Shown here one piece after another: positions 25,925 through 34,221 of a stretch of 64,000 bases of DNA. The notes under the pieces were generated by a model that saw nothing but the letters and a program-made list of their open reading frames with translations, had not been told where the DNA came from and ran no database searches. Position 1 is the first letter of the stretch, and every line of letters begins with the position of its first letter. The DNA is taken from assembly GCF_900142965.1 (NCBI RefSeq), contig NZ_FRCQ01000013.1, forward strand, positions 1-64,000, written 5' to 3'. A program made the translations under genes and the position numbers. The DNA is from Rhizobacter sp. OV335. GTDB taxonomy: Bacteria > Pseudomonadota > Gammaproteobacteria > Burkholderiales > Burkholderiaceae_C.

Positions 25925-26380
25925 ATGTCCAAAATCGTCCGTTTTCACAAGGTGGAAGCTGTGGGGCTGAATCATTCGGAAGGCGCATATTTCCACGGCA
26001 CCTATGTGGAACAGCCAAAGCTTCCGTCAAAGTTGGGATACGAGGCAAGGGGAGTCGTCGAAGCTGTGGGGCATGGCGTCGATGTGGGCTTGATCGGCGC
26101 AGGTCGCGGCGCCAGAGGCAACAATTTTCCTCTATGGGAGTCTGTCTGGGCAGCCTACAAATTATCCGGCGCTGGATTCGGAAAAGGTCTGGCACTACGC
26201 GCCTACGTCATGATGGAAATGTGGGCTTCGTCGGAACGCATGAACGAAGCCAAGAGATACATCTACGAACGGCTGGAGGACGGTCGATTCACACCGAAGA
26301 TCGCAAGGACGTTTTCGTTCGCGGATAAGCGCGAGGCGTTTGCATATACATCCACACGACTAATGAAAGCAGCCAAATGA
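25925..26380 (+). pseudogene. Doubly deleted zinc-type alcohol dehydrogenase / quinone oxidoreductase
   Basis: A 151-codon open frame that joins three non-adjacent pieces of a medium-chain dehydrogenase (normally ~330 aa). MSKIVRFHK is directly followed by VEAVGLNHSEGAYFHGTYVEQPKLPSKLGYEARGVVEAVG, skipping the usual GGPEVL-to-EVRLR segment. After GVDVGLI the protein jumps to the C-terminal part (RAYVMMEMWASSERMNEAKRYIYERLEDGRFTPKIARTF). The whole Rossmann fold with its GxGxxG motif is missing, so catalysis is impossible. Both junctions keep the reading frame, and the stop overlaps the next gene start by 4 bp (ATGA), so the transcript may still serve the downstream gene. Confidence 0.8.
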
Positions 26381-26793
26381 AAACGACCAACACGTCAGAA
26401 AAATCGGTAATCGAGGCAACGATATTAGAATATTTCGAAGCCTTGAATGCCGGCGATATAGACGCTGCGCTCAAGCTTTATACCGATGACCCCGTGCAGC
26501 TGCCATTCATGCAGCCCACTATAGTTGGCACCGAGGCCGTCCGCAGCGGTTACGAAGGCCTCTTCGGGCTTATCCGCTTCCAGATGCACACCAAGATTGT
26601 GGAATTGGTGCAGATGTCGACAGACTGGGCATTCGTCCGTACCGAGTCCGCTGGGATGATGACGCCGGTCAGGACGGGACAAGCCTCTCCAGCCACCTTC
26701 CACGAGCTGTTCCTCCTTCGCAAGACCGGTGATGCAAAGTGGCGGATCGCGCGATATAGCTTCTCCCCGACCGCTCCGCTGCCGGAGTTATGA
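26377..26793 (+). CDS. SnoaL-like / NTF2-fold protein
   Basis: A 138-aa protein whose ATG overlaps the preceding stop. The pattern VIEATILEYFEALNAGDIDAALKLYTDDPVQLPFMQPTIVGTEAVRSGYEGLF, then WAFVRTESAGMMTP and LFLLRKTGDAKWRIARYSFSP, is a typical NTF2-like cone (SnoaL-like group). Such proteins act as small hydrolases, isomerases or binding partners next to oxidoreductases. Its mate here is the ruined alcohol dehydrogenase, and the LysR gene upstream is intact. The exact role is unknown. Confidence 0.82.
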   Translation: MKTTNTSEKSVIEATILEYFEALNAGDIDAALKLYTDDPVQLPFMQPTIVGTEAVRSGYEGLFGLIRFQMHTKIVELVQMSTDWAFVRTESAGMMTPVRTGQASPATFHELFLLRKTGDAKWRIARYSFSPTAPLPEL

Positions 26794-26910
26794 CGGCCCG
26801 CGGATCGCCGCATCCTCTGGCGGGTTGAAATGCGGACCTCGGCCAGCCCTGACTTTGGCGGGGATGGCCGCCCTTCATCTGGATAGATCCGGAGATTTTC
26901 CAAGTGGTTG

Positions 26911-27162
26911 TCTCAGCGCATAGTCAGCGACAGCTTGCGGGTCGTCCTGTGCAGGAGGCGCAGAGCCAGGTGGGATTCGAGTGAACCGATATGTCGACCG
27001 ACATTGCGCTGCCCGATGCCGAGTTCGCGCGGTCGCGGAAAAGCTGCCGGTCTCGACCGCGCGAACGAAGCACTGCATCCAAAGGAGCTTGCCCGTCTGT
27101 CGAACCACATCGCCTTTCTGATCGAGGGCGTCAGTCCGCTCGATGACGTGCTTGTATGTCAT
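26911..27162 (-). pseudogene. Frameshifted N-terminal remnant of a LysR regulator
   Basis: Two overlapping minus-strand frames together give a LysR DNA-binding domain: MQCFVRAVETGSFSATAR in one frame, then ELGIGQRNVGRHIGSLESHLALRLLHRTTRKLSLT in another. A frameshift therefore occurs around 27055-27065, and the whole effector domain is absent. It faces away from the SDR gene at 27311, the usual layout of a LysR/target pair, so it is probably a dead local regulator of that gene. It is less than 1.4 kb from an intact LysR gene of the same type. Confidence 0.8.
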
Positions 27163-27310
27163 GCCGTTATGAGGTCAGGTCATCGTGGATTGGAACTCGA
27201 ACCACATGCGAACTAAGCATAGGCGATATGCCCTTGGCCTACCTTCCAGAGGGGTGTGGTGCGGCAGGACACTGGAGTCTTGTTACCAGACAGCCCTCCT
27301 GGAGAAACCC

Positions 27311-28105
27311 ATGAAGATCGAACTCAACGGCCGTAGAGCACTTGTTACCGGATCCACCGCTGGCATCGGCCGAGCCATTGCCGAAGGGCTTGCCCGCGCC
27401 GGCGCCTCCGTCGTCATCAACGGCCGCAGCAAGGAACGCGTGGAAACCGCTGTGAATGAGCTGCGTGCACTGCTGCCGAACGCCGAGTTCATCGGCGTCG
27501 TGGCCGACGTCTCAACGGCTGAGGGCTTCGCCTCTTTGACTGCGCAAGTCAAGGACGTCGATATTCTCATCAACAACGCCGGCACGGCATACCCGAAGGG
27601 CTTCTTCGAACAGAACGATGCCGACTGGCTCGACATCTACCAACTCAACGTCATGAGCGGCGTTCGCGCGGCGCGAGACTACATGCCCGGCATGATTCAG
27701 CGAGGCTGGGGGCGCGTGGTGTTCATCAGCAGCGAGTCCGCCATTGCCGTTCCCAAGGAGATGATCGACTACGGCGTCACGAAGACGGCTCAGCTCGCCG
27801 TATCAAGAGGGTTGGCCGAACTGGCCAAGGGCACGGGCGTTACCGTCAACGCCGTCCTGCCTGGCCCGACGCGGTCCGAAATCATGAGTAATTGGATGAA
27901 GGCGGCCGCGGAAGAGCAGGGCATCACCCAGGATGAAGCCGAGCAAAACTTTCTAGACACAACGCGACCGTCTTCTCTGATCAACCGATTTACGACCACC
28001 GAAGAAGTGGCAAACCTCGTGGTCTACGTGAGCTCGGAGCAGTCTTCTGGCACCACGGGCTCTTCGCTGAGAGTCGATGGGGGTGTGGTTCGCTCCATTA
28101 TTTAA
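27311..28105 (+). CDS. Short-chain dehydrogenase/reductase (SDR)
   Basis: A 264-aa classical SDR. The cofactor motif TGSTAGIG is at residues 13-20, NNAG at 88-91, catalytic Ser141, Tyr154 and Lys158 (DYGVTKTA). The basic residue after NGRS (Arg39, Lys41) suggests NADPH. The C-terminus ends LRVDGGVVRSII, with the usual GG near the end. It is an oxidoreductase of a small alcohol or ketone; the substrate is open. It precedes a polysaccharide deacetylase and a DoxX gene in the same direction, with a broken LysR regulator on its other side. Confidence 0.9.
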   Translation: MKIELNGRRALVTGSTAGIGRAIAEGLARAGASVVINGRSKERVETAVNELRALLPNAEFIGVVADVSTAEGFASLTAQVKDVDILINNAGTAYPKGFFEQNDADWLDIYQLNVMSGVRAARDYMPGMIQRGWGRVVFISSESAIAVPKEMIDYGVTKTAQLAVSRGLAELAKGTGVTVNAVLPGPTRSEIMSNWMKAAAEEQGITQDEAEQNFLDTTRPSSLINRFTTTEEVANLVVYVSSEQSSGTTGSSLRVDGGVVRSII

Positions 28106-28208
28106 AGTATTCGAGTGTGCGCGCGAGACGCGGTCGAGCGCACCTCGCTTGCGAAGCGACACCTTCCATTGGCGCCACGCGCCGCATGCTCCACCGGACG
28201 ATTTACTC

Positions 28209-29246
28209 ATGACCACTGAAGATTCATTGATCAAACGACGTACGTTGCTTGCGGCCAGCATGGCCGCGGCTGCGTCAGCTTCGGTCCCGGCTTCCACGCT
28301 GATCGCCGGCGTCACCCCGTCTGTCAGCGATGCGAATGAAAACGCCATGTCTTCAAATCGTCAGTTCTGGCCCAACAATGCGCGCCTGGCCATCAGCTTC
28401 TCTCTCATGTTCGAGGCAGGAGGTCAGCCAATTTCGGGCGCGCCAGGCTTCATTGAGGAACCCATGCAAAAAGGTCTGCCCGACCTCGCAACCAATGGCG
28501 CGTTCCAGTACGGCGTCTATGAAGGCATCCCCCGCATCCTGGACCTGATGGACAAGCATCAGGTAAAGGTCTCATCCTTCATGATCGGTCAAGCCGTTGA
28601 CAAGGCCCCTGATCTCGCGCGCGAGATCGTGAAGCGTGGGCACGAGGCCGCCGCGCATGGGCGAACTTGGCAAAACAGTTATCTCCTCGACGCTGACGCC
28701 GAGAGGCGCTTCATCATGGACGGCGTCGAAAGCATCCACAAGGCCACGGGCCAGGCGCCGGTCGGCTGGAACGCCTACTACGTGCGTAATTCGCCGAACA
28801 CGTTCGACATTCTTCAGAGTCTCGGCTTCAAATATCACATCGATGAGTGGAGCGCCGATCAGCCGTTCATCATCAAGCTCAAAGGTGGTGATTTCGTCAC
28901 TGTGCCTTACACGCTGCACTTGAACGACATGTTGTATCCCTTCTCGGGGTGGAATCCAGCCGCTTACGAGCAGGCGCTCAAAGACGAATTCGATCAACTC
29001 TACGAAGAGGGGGCGAACCGCCGGCGGATGATGGTCATTGGACTCCACGACCGAGTCTCGGGCCACGCCAATCGGGTTCGCGTGCTCGACCGCTTTCTTA
29101 CCTACGCGCGCTCGAAGCCTGGCGTCTGGTTCGCCCGCAAGGACGAAATTGCTGCTTGGGCACTGGCGCATCGTGACTTCACCCCAGTGTACGAGCGCGG
29201 CGCGCCCACTGTCACCGGGCTGCCTGGTTCCGCGTCAAAGGAATAG
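28209..29246 (+). CDS. Exported polysaccharide deacetylase-family protein
   Basis: A 345-aa protein. The start MTTEDSLIKRRTLLAAS gives a twin-arginine-like signal (KRRTLLAAS) and an Ala-rich hydrophobic segment, so export is likely. The mature part resembles the NodB-like TIM barrel of the PuuE/allantoinase-type branch: ARLAISFSLMFEAGGQP, VKVSSFMIGQAVDKAPDLAREIVKRGHEAAAHGRTWQN (the H..A.HG motif), APVGWNAYYVRNSPNTFDIL and GLHDRVSGHANRVRVLDRFL. The usual first catalytic Asp-Asp pair is replaced (SLMFEAGG), which speaks for a divergent substrate. It lies 103 bp after the SDR gene and 52 bp before DoxX. Confidence 0.8.
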   Translation: MTTEDSLIKRRTLLAASMAAAASASVPASTLIAGVTPSVSDANENAMSSNRQFWPNNARLAISFSLMFEAGGQPISGAPGFIEEPMQKGLPDLATNGAFQYGVYEGIPRILDLMDKHQVKVSSFMIGQAVDKAPDLAREIVKRGHEAAAHGRTWQNSYLLDADAERRFIMDGVESIHKATGQAPVGWNAYYVRNSPNTFDILQSLGFKYHIDEWSADQPFIIKLKGGDFVTVPYTLHLNDMLYPFSGWNPAAYEQALKDEFDQLYEEGANRRRMMVIGLHDRVSGHANRVRVLDRFLTYARSKPGVWFARKDEIAAWALAHRDFTPVYERGAPTVTGLPGSASKE

Positions 29247-29298
29247 GCGACATGGCATTCAAATTGGACACCTGCCGCGTTGTCGTCGAGGGGAGCGT

Positions 29299-30147
29299 AT
29301 GCCACGACTAATTGGAGCTCTTCGCTTCGTCGTGGTTGCGATTGCGGCGCTCTTCTGCATCGCCTCCCTATGTGCAGTTGCGACGAATGCCATCCCGGGC
29401 TGGACGATCATGGTGGTCATCGCACTCTTGTGCGTTGTGGTGGTGGGTGTGGTAGCGCTCATTCGTCACCCGAACGGTCCATTCTTTGAACCGCTCAGCA
29501 TCTTGCTGCCCGGGTTGATTATCGGACGCCTCCTATCGACCGTCTGGCTCATCCCGGCGGGACAGCCCGTCCCCAAGCTGAGCGAGCTGATCCTGGGCGA
29601 AACCGGACCGGGGGTTGCTTACTTCGAGCCGCTTTCCCTCGTCTTTGTGGTTGCAGTGTCGCTTTATGTACTCGCGCAAGCGCACCGTTCGATCACCGCC
29701 AGTTCGAACGGCGCTAATTTCAGCGCTTCAGATTGGTTGGTGACCCTGCTGCGCATCTATGTCGGGTTGATGTTCATATCTCATTTCACAGGGCATATCT
29801 TTGCAGGACCCATCCCGTTCGACGCTTTTGTCGATCTTTTCGGTCAGATCGGAATGCCGCTTCCCGCCGCTTCGGTCGTGCTTGCCGGCCTGATCGAGAT
29901 CACGGTCTGTATCGGCCTGACGTTCGGTTTGTGGACTCGCCCGGTGGCGGTCCTGGGCACCTTCTATCTGCTGTTCGCGGTAGGGATTGGAGGGCACTTC
30001 AGCATAGGCTACAGCTGGGCCTTGCCCGGTCTGGGCTGGGAGTTTCCCGCGCTCTGGTCGTTTGCGGTCGCCCTCTTCGGAATGTTCGGCCCCGGGCCAA
30101 TCTCTCTGGATGCGAAGCTCGATTCGAGGAGATCGGGAGCGGCGTGA
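29299..30147 (+). CDS. DoxX-like integral membrane protein
   Basis: A 282-aa protein with about eight hydrophobic segments. The N-terminal half (residues 1-110) has four strongly hydrophobic segments without a recognised family; the C-terminal half is DoxX-like (WLVTLLRIYVGLMFISHFTGHIFAG, GMPLPAASVVLAGLIEITVCIGLTFGLWTRP, FYLLFAVGIGGHFSIGYSWALPG). DoxX proteins are inner-membrane subunits linked to redox or thiol/sulphur metabolism, but most are uncharacterised. The ATG at 29299 is chosen since a GGGAG lies just upstream. It is the last gene of the SDR-deacetylase-DoxX run. Confidence 0.78.
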   Translation: MPRLIGALRFVVVAIAALFCIASLCAVATNAIPGWTIMVVIALLCVVVVGVVALIRHPNGPFFEPLSILLPGLIIGRLLSTVWLIPAGQPVPKLSELILGETGPGVAYFEPLSLVFVVAVSLYVLAQAHRSITASSNGANFSASDWLVTLLRIYVGLMFISHFTGHIFAGPIPFDAFVDLFGQIGMPLPAASVVLAGLIEITVCIGLTFGLWTRPVAVLGTFYLLFAVGIGGHFSIGYSWALPGLGWEFPALWSFAVALFGMFGPGPISLDAKLDSRRSGAA

Positions 30148-30312
30148 GCAGCGGCGCTCCGCGTTGCTCTGCCTCGTTCACCATCTGCGCAGCGGGTTCG
30201 CATTGATGCCGTTGGCCATCGTCCACGTGTCCGCGGAGGAGTCAAGTGGAGTAGAGCCTCCTATGGCAGCGAGCTCAGATCAAGATGGCTTGGCCGGACG
30301 CATGCTGACGTC

Positions 30313-30879
30313 TCATGGGTGAAGCATCCCGTTTGTCAGCATGCGCGCCCACGGCGCGCGTTCCGACGTGAGGGACAGCGTCGTGATGAGGTGGCACAGC
30401 TGCCCGTAGGCCATGAACCGCTGCACCGCCTCGTCGGAAGCGCGCGAGTGCTTCTTCACGAACATCGTGATGGCCTGCAGACCGCTCCGAAAGGCCGCGT
30501 TGATCTCCGGCACGCTGGCGGCAGACTGCGCGTGCACCTGCAGGATCAACAGATCGCGATTCGAGATCAAAGCGGCGTAGGCGGCGCCCATGGCAGACAA
30601 CACGCCGTTCGGGCTCTTGTCGGTACTGGATTCGGCGCCCTCAGCGAGCGCATCGTGAATCAAATCGAAGCAGCGCTCCAGCGCAGCGACAAAGAGCCCT
30701 TCCTTGTTGGGGAAGAGCTTGAACACATACGCCGGGGATATGCCAGCGTGCGCCGCGACCGCGGTGATCGGCGTCCCCAGATACCCGCTTTTGGCGAAGC
30801 AGACGATAGCGCTGGCTACGACCGCCCCGCGACGCACGTCTGCAGTCGAGAGCGATCGAGAAGTACGTGAATATGGCAT
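30313..30879 (-). CDS. TetR-family transcriptional regulator
   Basis: A 188-aa protein. Residues about 14-62 form the TetR DNA-binding domain (RRGAVVASAIVCFAKSGYLGTPITAVAAHAGISPAYVFKLFPNKEGLFVAALERCFDLI). The C-terminal ligand domain is all-helical with no named family. An 18-bp inverted repeat lies immediately in front of the start codon (30881-30898), the usual place for autorepression, and a near copy stands at 32106-32123. The DoxX and SDR genes end 165 bp away on the other strand, so they are not a classic divergent partner pair. Confidence 0.9.
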   Translation of the reverse strand: MPYSRTSRSLSTADVRRGAVVASAIVCFAKSGYLGTPITAVAAHAGISPAYVFKLFPNKEGLFVAALERCFDLIHDALAEGAESSTDKSPNGVLSAMGAAYAALISNRDLLILQVHAQSAASVPEINAAFRSGLQAITMFVKKHSRASDEAVQRFMAYGQLCHLITTLSLTSERAPWARMLTNGMLHP

Positions 30880-30880
30880 A

Positions 30881-30898
30881 TAAGTGACTGTACACTTA
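30881..30898. promoter_or_regulatory. Operator-like inverted repeat at the TetR gene start
   Basis: TAAGTGACTGTACACTTA has perfect 6-bp arms, TAAGTG and CACTTA, and ends 2 bp from the TetR start codon. Its reverse complement, TAAGTGTACAGTCACTTA, matches the site at 32106-32123 at 15 of 18 positions. This is the expected form of a TetR-family operator. Confidence 0.65.
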
Positions 30899-31229
30899 CC
30901 GGTAAATGTGTCGCGCGTTGCCGCAGTGTGATGACGGTGAAGTGTCGTCAGAGGGCCTGTTGCCGCTGATGTTCTTCAGTGACAGTGCCGCGACAGAAAT
31001 CTCTGCGGTTGGCGACCGGAACAAAGTGTTTGAAGCTGCCGGGCAGCCCTCACAAGGGTTCTCTGCGAGCAGCAAGTACCTCATGCAGCCTTCTGCGAGG
31101 GCCTTCCTGCCCAGCCTTGGACGAAGGTTCCAACGCCCTCCATCTTGGCCCTTTGTTGCCCCTGCAGGCTGACTGCCTGATGCAGGTTCCGCATCCCCAA
31201 CAAGCTCACAATTGGTGCAACATCAGACT
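30899..31229. other. Gene-free stretch, nothing recognised
   Basis: About 330 bp with no supported gene. A short minus-strand open stretch (30896-31084) starts MRYLLLAENPCEGC but has no family match I can name and no clear ribosome-binding site. Possibly remnant DNA. Confidence 0.4.
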
Positions 31230-31742
31230 ATGCTGAATAGCGCTTCCATCAGGCCCTTGCGCCTCGCCGAGATCGACGATGTCGCGTCGCTGGCCAAGTT
31301 GATTTGGCGAGAGCACCACACCAAGTTCATTACCGACGCTCAAATTGAGTACATGCTCTCCGGCAAATACACGCTTGAGGATCTGCAGCCGTTCATCGGT
31401 GCCTCGGATCGATGGTTTGATGTCTTGCGGGTGGACAGCGTAATTTGCGGATTTCTTCGCTGCATCCAGACGAGTTCGCATCAACTCAAGTTGTCGGAGG
31501 TATACATCTCTCGTGCCCAGCGGGGCCGCGGCCTGGGCGGACTGCTCCTTGCCAGGGCGGAATCTCTGGCCAAGGACATCGGCTGCAAATCAATCTTCCT
31601 GTATGTCAATCGGCGAAACGATGTACCCATTGCCGCTTACAAACGAGCTGGGTTCGCCTCGAAGGGAGAGCAGGTCTTTGACATTGGCGGGGGCTTCGTC
31701 ATGGAAGACTTCTTGATGGAGAAGTTGCTTCACGAAGCTTGA
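31230..31742 (+). CDS. GNAT-family N-acetyltransferase
   Basis: A 170-aa protein from the ATG at 31230 (MLNSASIRPLRLAEID). The GNAT fold is clear: IRPLRLAEIDDVASLAKLIWREHH, motif A VYISRAQRGRGLGGLLLARAESLAKD (the R-G-x-G-L-G acetyl-CoA loop) and motif B SIFLYVNRRNDVPIAAYKRAGF. The C-terminus is GFVMEDFLMEKLLHEA. It is likely to acetylate a small amine or a protein N-terminus; the substrate is unknown. No operon partner. Confidence 0.88.
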   Translation: MLNSASIRPLRLAEIDDVASLAKLIWREHHTKFITDAQIEYMLSGKYTLEDLQPFIGASDRWFDVLRVDSVICGFLRCIQTSSHQLKLSEVYISRAQRGRGLGGLLLARAESLAKDIGCKSIFLYVNRRNDVPIAAYKRAGFASKGEQVFDIGGGFVMEDFLMEKLLHEA

Positions 31743-32105
31743 GACGAGGTGTCTCGTCTTATCAACGATCGATCGGTCCACCTAGACTCTGCTGCACAAA
31801 GGCACGCAGCGAGGCTATCTCGCACAGCGGTTTTCTCTTCTCCGGATTGCTCACCGTGAGCCAGTCTGCATCGGGTTCAGGCGTGCCATCCAGCCCACCG
31901 GATACCACTGTCCTCGGCCAGTGACCAGGTAGTACGGCCCTGTCGCGCCCAGCACCGCGTTCCGTGGCACAACCACTCCCATTTCCTCAGGGACACTTTC
32001 GCCGAGCCTTCTTGCGCTTGCCGGCGTACTCGGGGGTGAAAAACTCATCCGGCTCATCGCTGCGCGCCCCGCTGCTGACCTGAATCCCTTGACTTGCTCA
32101 ACCAG
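31743..32105. other. Gene-free stretch, nothing recognised
   Basis: About 360 bp between the acetyltransferase gene and the operator at 32106. A minus-strand open stretch of 89 codons crosses it but has neither family resemblance nor a plausible start. Probably decayed sequence. Confidence 0.4.
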
Positions 32106-32123
32106 TGAGTGCACAGTCACTCA
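32106..32123. promoter_or_regulatory. Second TetR-type operator, upstream of the Ig-like lipoprotein gene
   Basis: TGAGTGCACAGTCACTCA has perfect 6-bp arms and agrees at 15 of 18 positions with the reverse complement of the site at the TetR start. The identity continues for 5 bp beyond the palindrome (TATGC). It lies 75 bp upstream of the lipoprotein start at 32198, so the TetR protein may repress that gene. Alternatively it is the promoter relic of a duplicated tetR gene. Confidence 0.55.
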
Positions 32124-32197
32124 TATGCACGCTTTACCCACTTCTTCTCGGCCGTGGCGAAAAATCGACCCTTCCGAATCAAATTTCAGAATCGATC

Positions 32198-32854
32198 ATG
32201 CATCTTCATTTCAAATTCTCCCGCGTCGTCTTTGCTGCGCTCCTTCTATCGGCACTCGGTGCCTGCGGAGGTGGTGGCAATAACGGAACGTCGCCATCGC
32301 CTCCCGACACTTCCGCGCCGACAATCACTGCAAGTGCGACGGTAGGAACCGAAGCCGTCGTGCTCTCGGCTGCTGTCAGCGACAACGTGGCCGTGACGCA
32401 GGTTGAGTTCATCGTCGACGGTGGCGTCACCACAGCAACGGTCACAGACTTGCAAGGCCGCACCTTGTTCTCGACCAGCATCCCCGCCACCACTCTCGGC
32501 CCGGGCAGCCACAACTTGGTGGCGCGAGCCCACGATGCCGCCGGAAATGTGACCGATACCGCGGCTGTCGGCTTCTCAGTCAGCCAAGGCGCGGCCCCTG
32601 CCTCTCCCATTAAGTTGACCACGAGCGGCACAAACGAAGGCGGGAACGTCACGTTTACCGTGGACATCCAATCGGACAAGCAGATCAAGCTGGTCAACTT
32701 CTTCATTGATGGCGAGTTCGTGGGTGGACGCGCAGATGACCAGAGGCACTACTCCTTCTCTCGCATGTTGCCGTCGGGCACACATCACCTGATCGTCGAT
32801 GTGACGGACGTGAACGGCAACAACTCGCAAGCCGAAGTCACCGTTCAGGTTTGA
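32198..32854 (+). CDS. Lipoprotein with bacterial Ig-like domains
   Basis: A 218-aa protein. MHLHFKFSRVVFAALLLSALGACGGGG is a textbook lipoprotein signal with lipobox Cys near residue 23, followed by a Gly/Ser/Pro spacer. The mature part contains two Ig-like modules: residues about 40-125 (APTITASATVGTEAVVLSAAVSDNVAVTQVEFIVDGGV ... GSHNLVARAHDAAGNVTD) and about 135-218 (IKLTTSGTNEGGNVTFTVDIQSDKQIKLVNFFIDGEFVG ... GTHHLIVDVTDVNGNNSQAEVTV). The DNVAVTQVEF and HDAAGN signatures fit Big_7-type surface modules. Likely a surface adhesion or structural protein; controlled perhaps by the nearby TetR, from the shared operator. Confidence 0.8.
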   Translation: MHLHFKFSRVVFAALLLSALGACGGGGNNGTSPSPPDTSAPTITASATVGTEAVVLSAAVSDNVAVTQVEFIVDGGVTTATVTDLQGRTLFSTSIPATTLGPGSHNLVARAHDAAGNVTDTAAVGFSVSQGAAPASPIKLTTSGTNEGGNVTFTVDIQSDKQIKLVNFFIDGEFVGGRADDQRHYSFSRMLPSGTHHLIVDVTDVNGNNSQAEVTVQV

Positions 32855-32978
32855 ACGAGACCCAGTTCAACGCCATCGGCACGAATCACTTGCGGCAGCA
32901 CTCGGGCAAGTGGGCCGGGACGAATTGAAGGCAGCGCCGCGGGCCTCAAGGAACTCCGCTGTGCGGGGAGTGCTGTAG

Positions 32979-33345
32979 ATGGTGGGGTCATGCGGGGGTC
33001 AACTGCTGTCGCTGGTCGATGCGCTGAAGGCGCAGATGCTCGCGCACCGGGTGTTGCATGCCGACGAGACGCCGGTGCCGATGCTCGATCCGGGCAGCGG
33101 CAAGACCCATCGAGCGTACCTGTGGAGTTACTGTACGAGGCAATTCGAGTCGGACAAGATCGTCGCCTACGACTGTCGCCGCCTGGTGCATGCGCGGCGC
33201 AAGTTCTACGAGCTGTGGACCAACCACAGCAGCCACATCGCCGAGGGGCGCTGAGCCATTTCGGCAAGCTCTACGACGTGGAGCGGAAGCCGCGCGAGTC
33301 GAGTACCGATGAGCGAAGGCGCGTGCGGCAAGCCCGAGCGCGGCC
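32979..33345 (+). mobile_element. Remnant of IS66-family transposase
   Basis: The frame from 32979 gives QLLSLVDALKAQMLAHRVLHADETPVPML, GKTHRAYLWSYCTRQFESDKIVAYD, then jumps to LVHARRKFYELWTNHSSHIAEG, as in the IS66 catalytic core, but the ~55-residue block with the second catalytic Asp is deleted. After 33246 the homology continues in another frame (LSHFGKLYDVERKPRE), so a frameshift is present too. The N-terminal zinc-finger part and the accessory tnpB genes are missing. It is a dead fragment. Confidence 0.85.
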
Positions 33346-33405
33346 GGTGGCGGCCGCTAGCGATGGTGTCACGGCGCCACGAACGGCGGCGCCGCTCACG
33401 CGGGT

Positions 33406-34008
33406 CTAACGGCTTGCCTTCGACGCGCTGGCTTCGCTTGTGGCCTTCAATCGTGTCAGCCACTCCCGAAGCGCACTGTCCAGGAGGGGTTGGAGCGATG
33501 CCGCGTTGGCTCGCACGACCTCGCCACTCCACGATTCCTCGGTGCTCACCTTGACGCCCTGCGCGGTCTCGGTGAACTGCCAGACGTGGACGGCGTCGAT
33601 GCCCTGCGCGGGGCCTGTCCAGACGATGCGGTGCAGCGGCGCCAGTTCCTGCACGGTCGAGGTGATCTGCAGGCCACCTTCTTCCCACTTGAAGGCCGAG
33701 CCGACGGCCAGTTTGCCGTCGAAGCGAGCTGCCGTGACGGTTGGCCGCCACGTGGTCCAGGACGAGATGCCGGTCTGAATCTTCCAGATCGTCGCGAGCG
33801 GAGCGTTGATCACGATCTCCTGACGGGAGATGACCGGTGCCGCCGGGTCGATGCCCCTGACCTGTGCCGCGCGCGCATCGCCCGTCTGCAGAAATATGCC
33901 GAGTGCCGCAGCGAGCACGGTTCCGGACGCGGTGCGCGCGGCCAGACTCCAGCGGATCCACATCGAGACATTCAGGCCCGAACCTTTCACCATGACGTTG
34001 TTTCCCAT
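33406..34008 (-). CDS. Exported SRPBCC (polyketide cyclase/START-like) protein
   Basis: A 200-aa protein. Residues 18-45 contain a hydrophobic export signal (WSLAARTASGTVLAAALGIFL). The rest follows the SRPBCC pattern: ISRQEIVINAPLATIWKIQTGISSWTTWRPTVTAARFDGKLAVGSAFKWEEGGLQITSTVQELAPLHRIVWTGPAQGIDAVHVWQF. The fold makes a hydrophobic pocket for a small ligand. Function unknown. It is followed by a 213-bp spacer and then the SMP-30-like gene in the same direction; the IS66 remnant borders its 3' end. Confidence 0.8.
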   Translation of the reverse strand: MGNNVMVKGSGLNVSMWIRWSLAARTASGTVLAAALGIFLQTGDARAAQVRGIDPAAPVISRQEIVINAPLATIWKIQTGISSWTTWRPTVTAARFDGKLAVGSAFKWEEGGLQITSTVQELAPLHRIVWTGPAQGIDAVHVWQFTETAQGVKVSTEESWSGEVVRANAASLQPLLDSALREWLTRLKATSEASASKASR

Positions 34009-34221
34009 GTTGACTCTCCAAAAAGTTGCGATGAAGGAAGTCTGAGCGTGGAAGGGTTCTAATGAAATTGCTCAAGGACGCTGAGCATCCATGCGTTTTT
34101 GTATGGCCACACGGGGCGCATCGAGCCCGCCGCACCGAGGGCGGCTTTGCGCCACAGGCTTGAAAGTCGCGCGAATGCCTGGAGCAACGCCCTGCGCGGG
34201 AAATGAGGTCACCCTGTTTGC

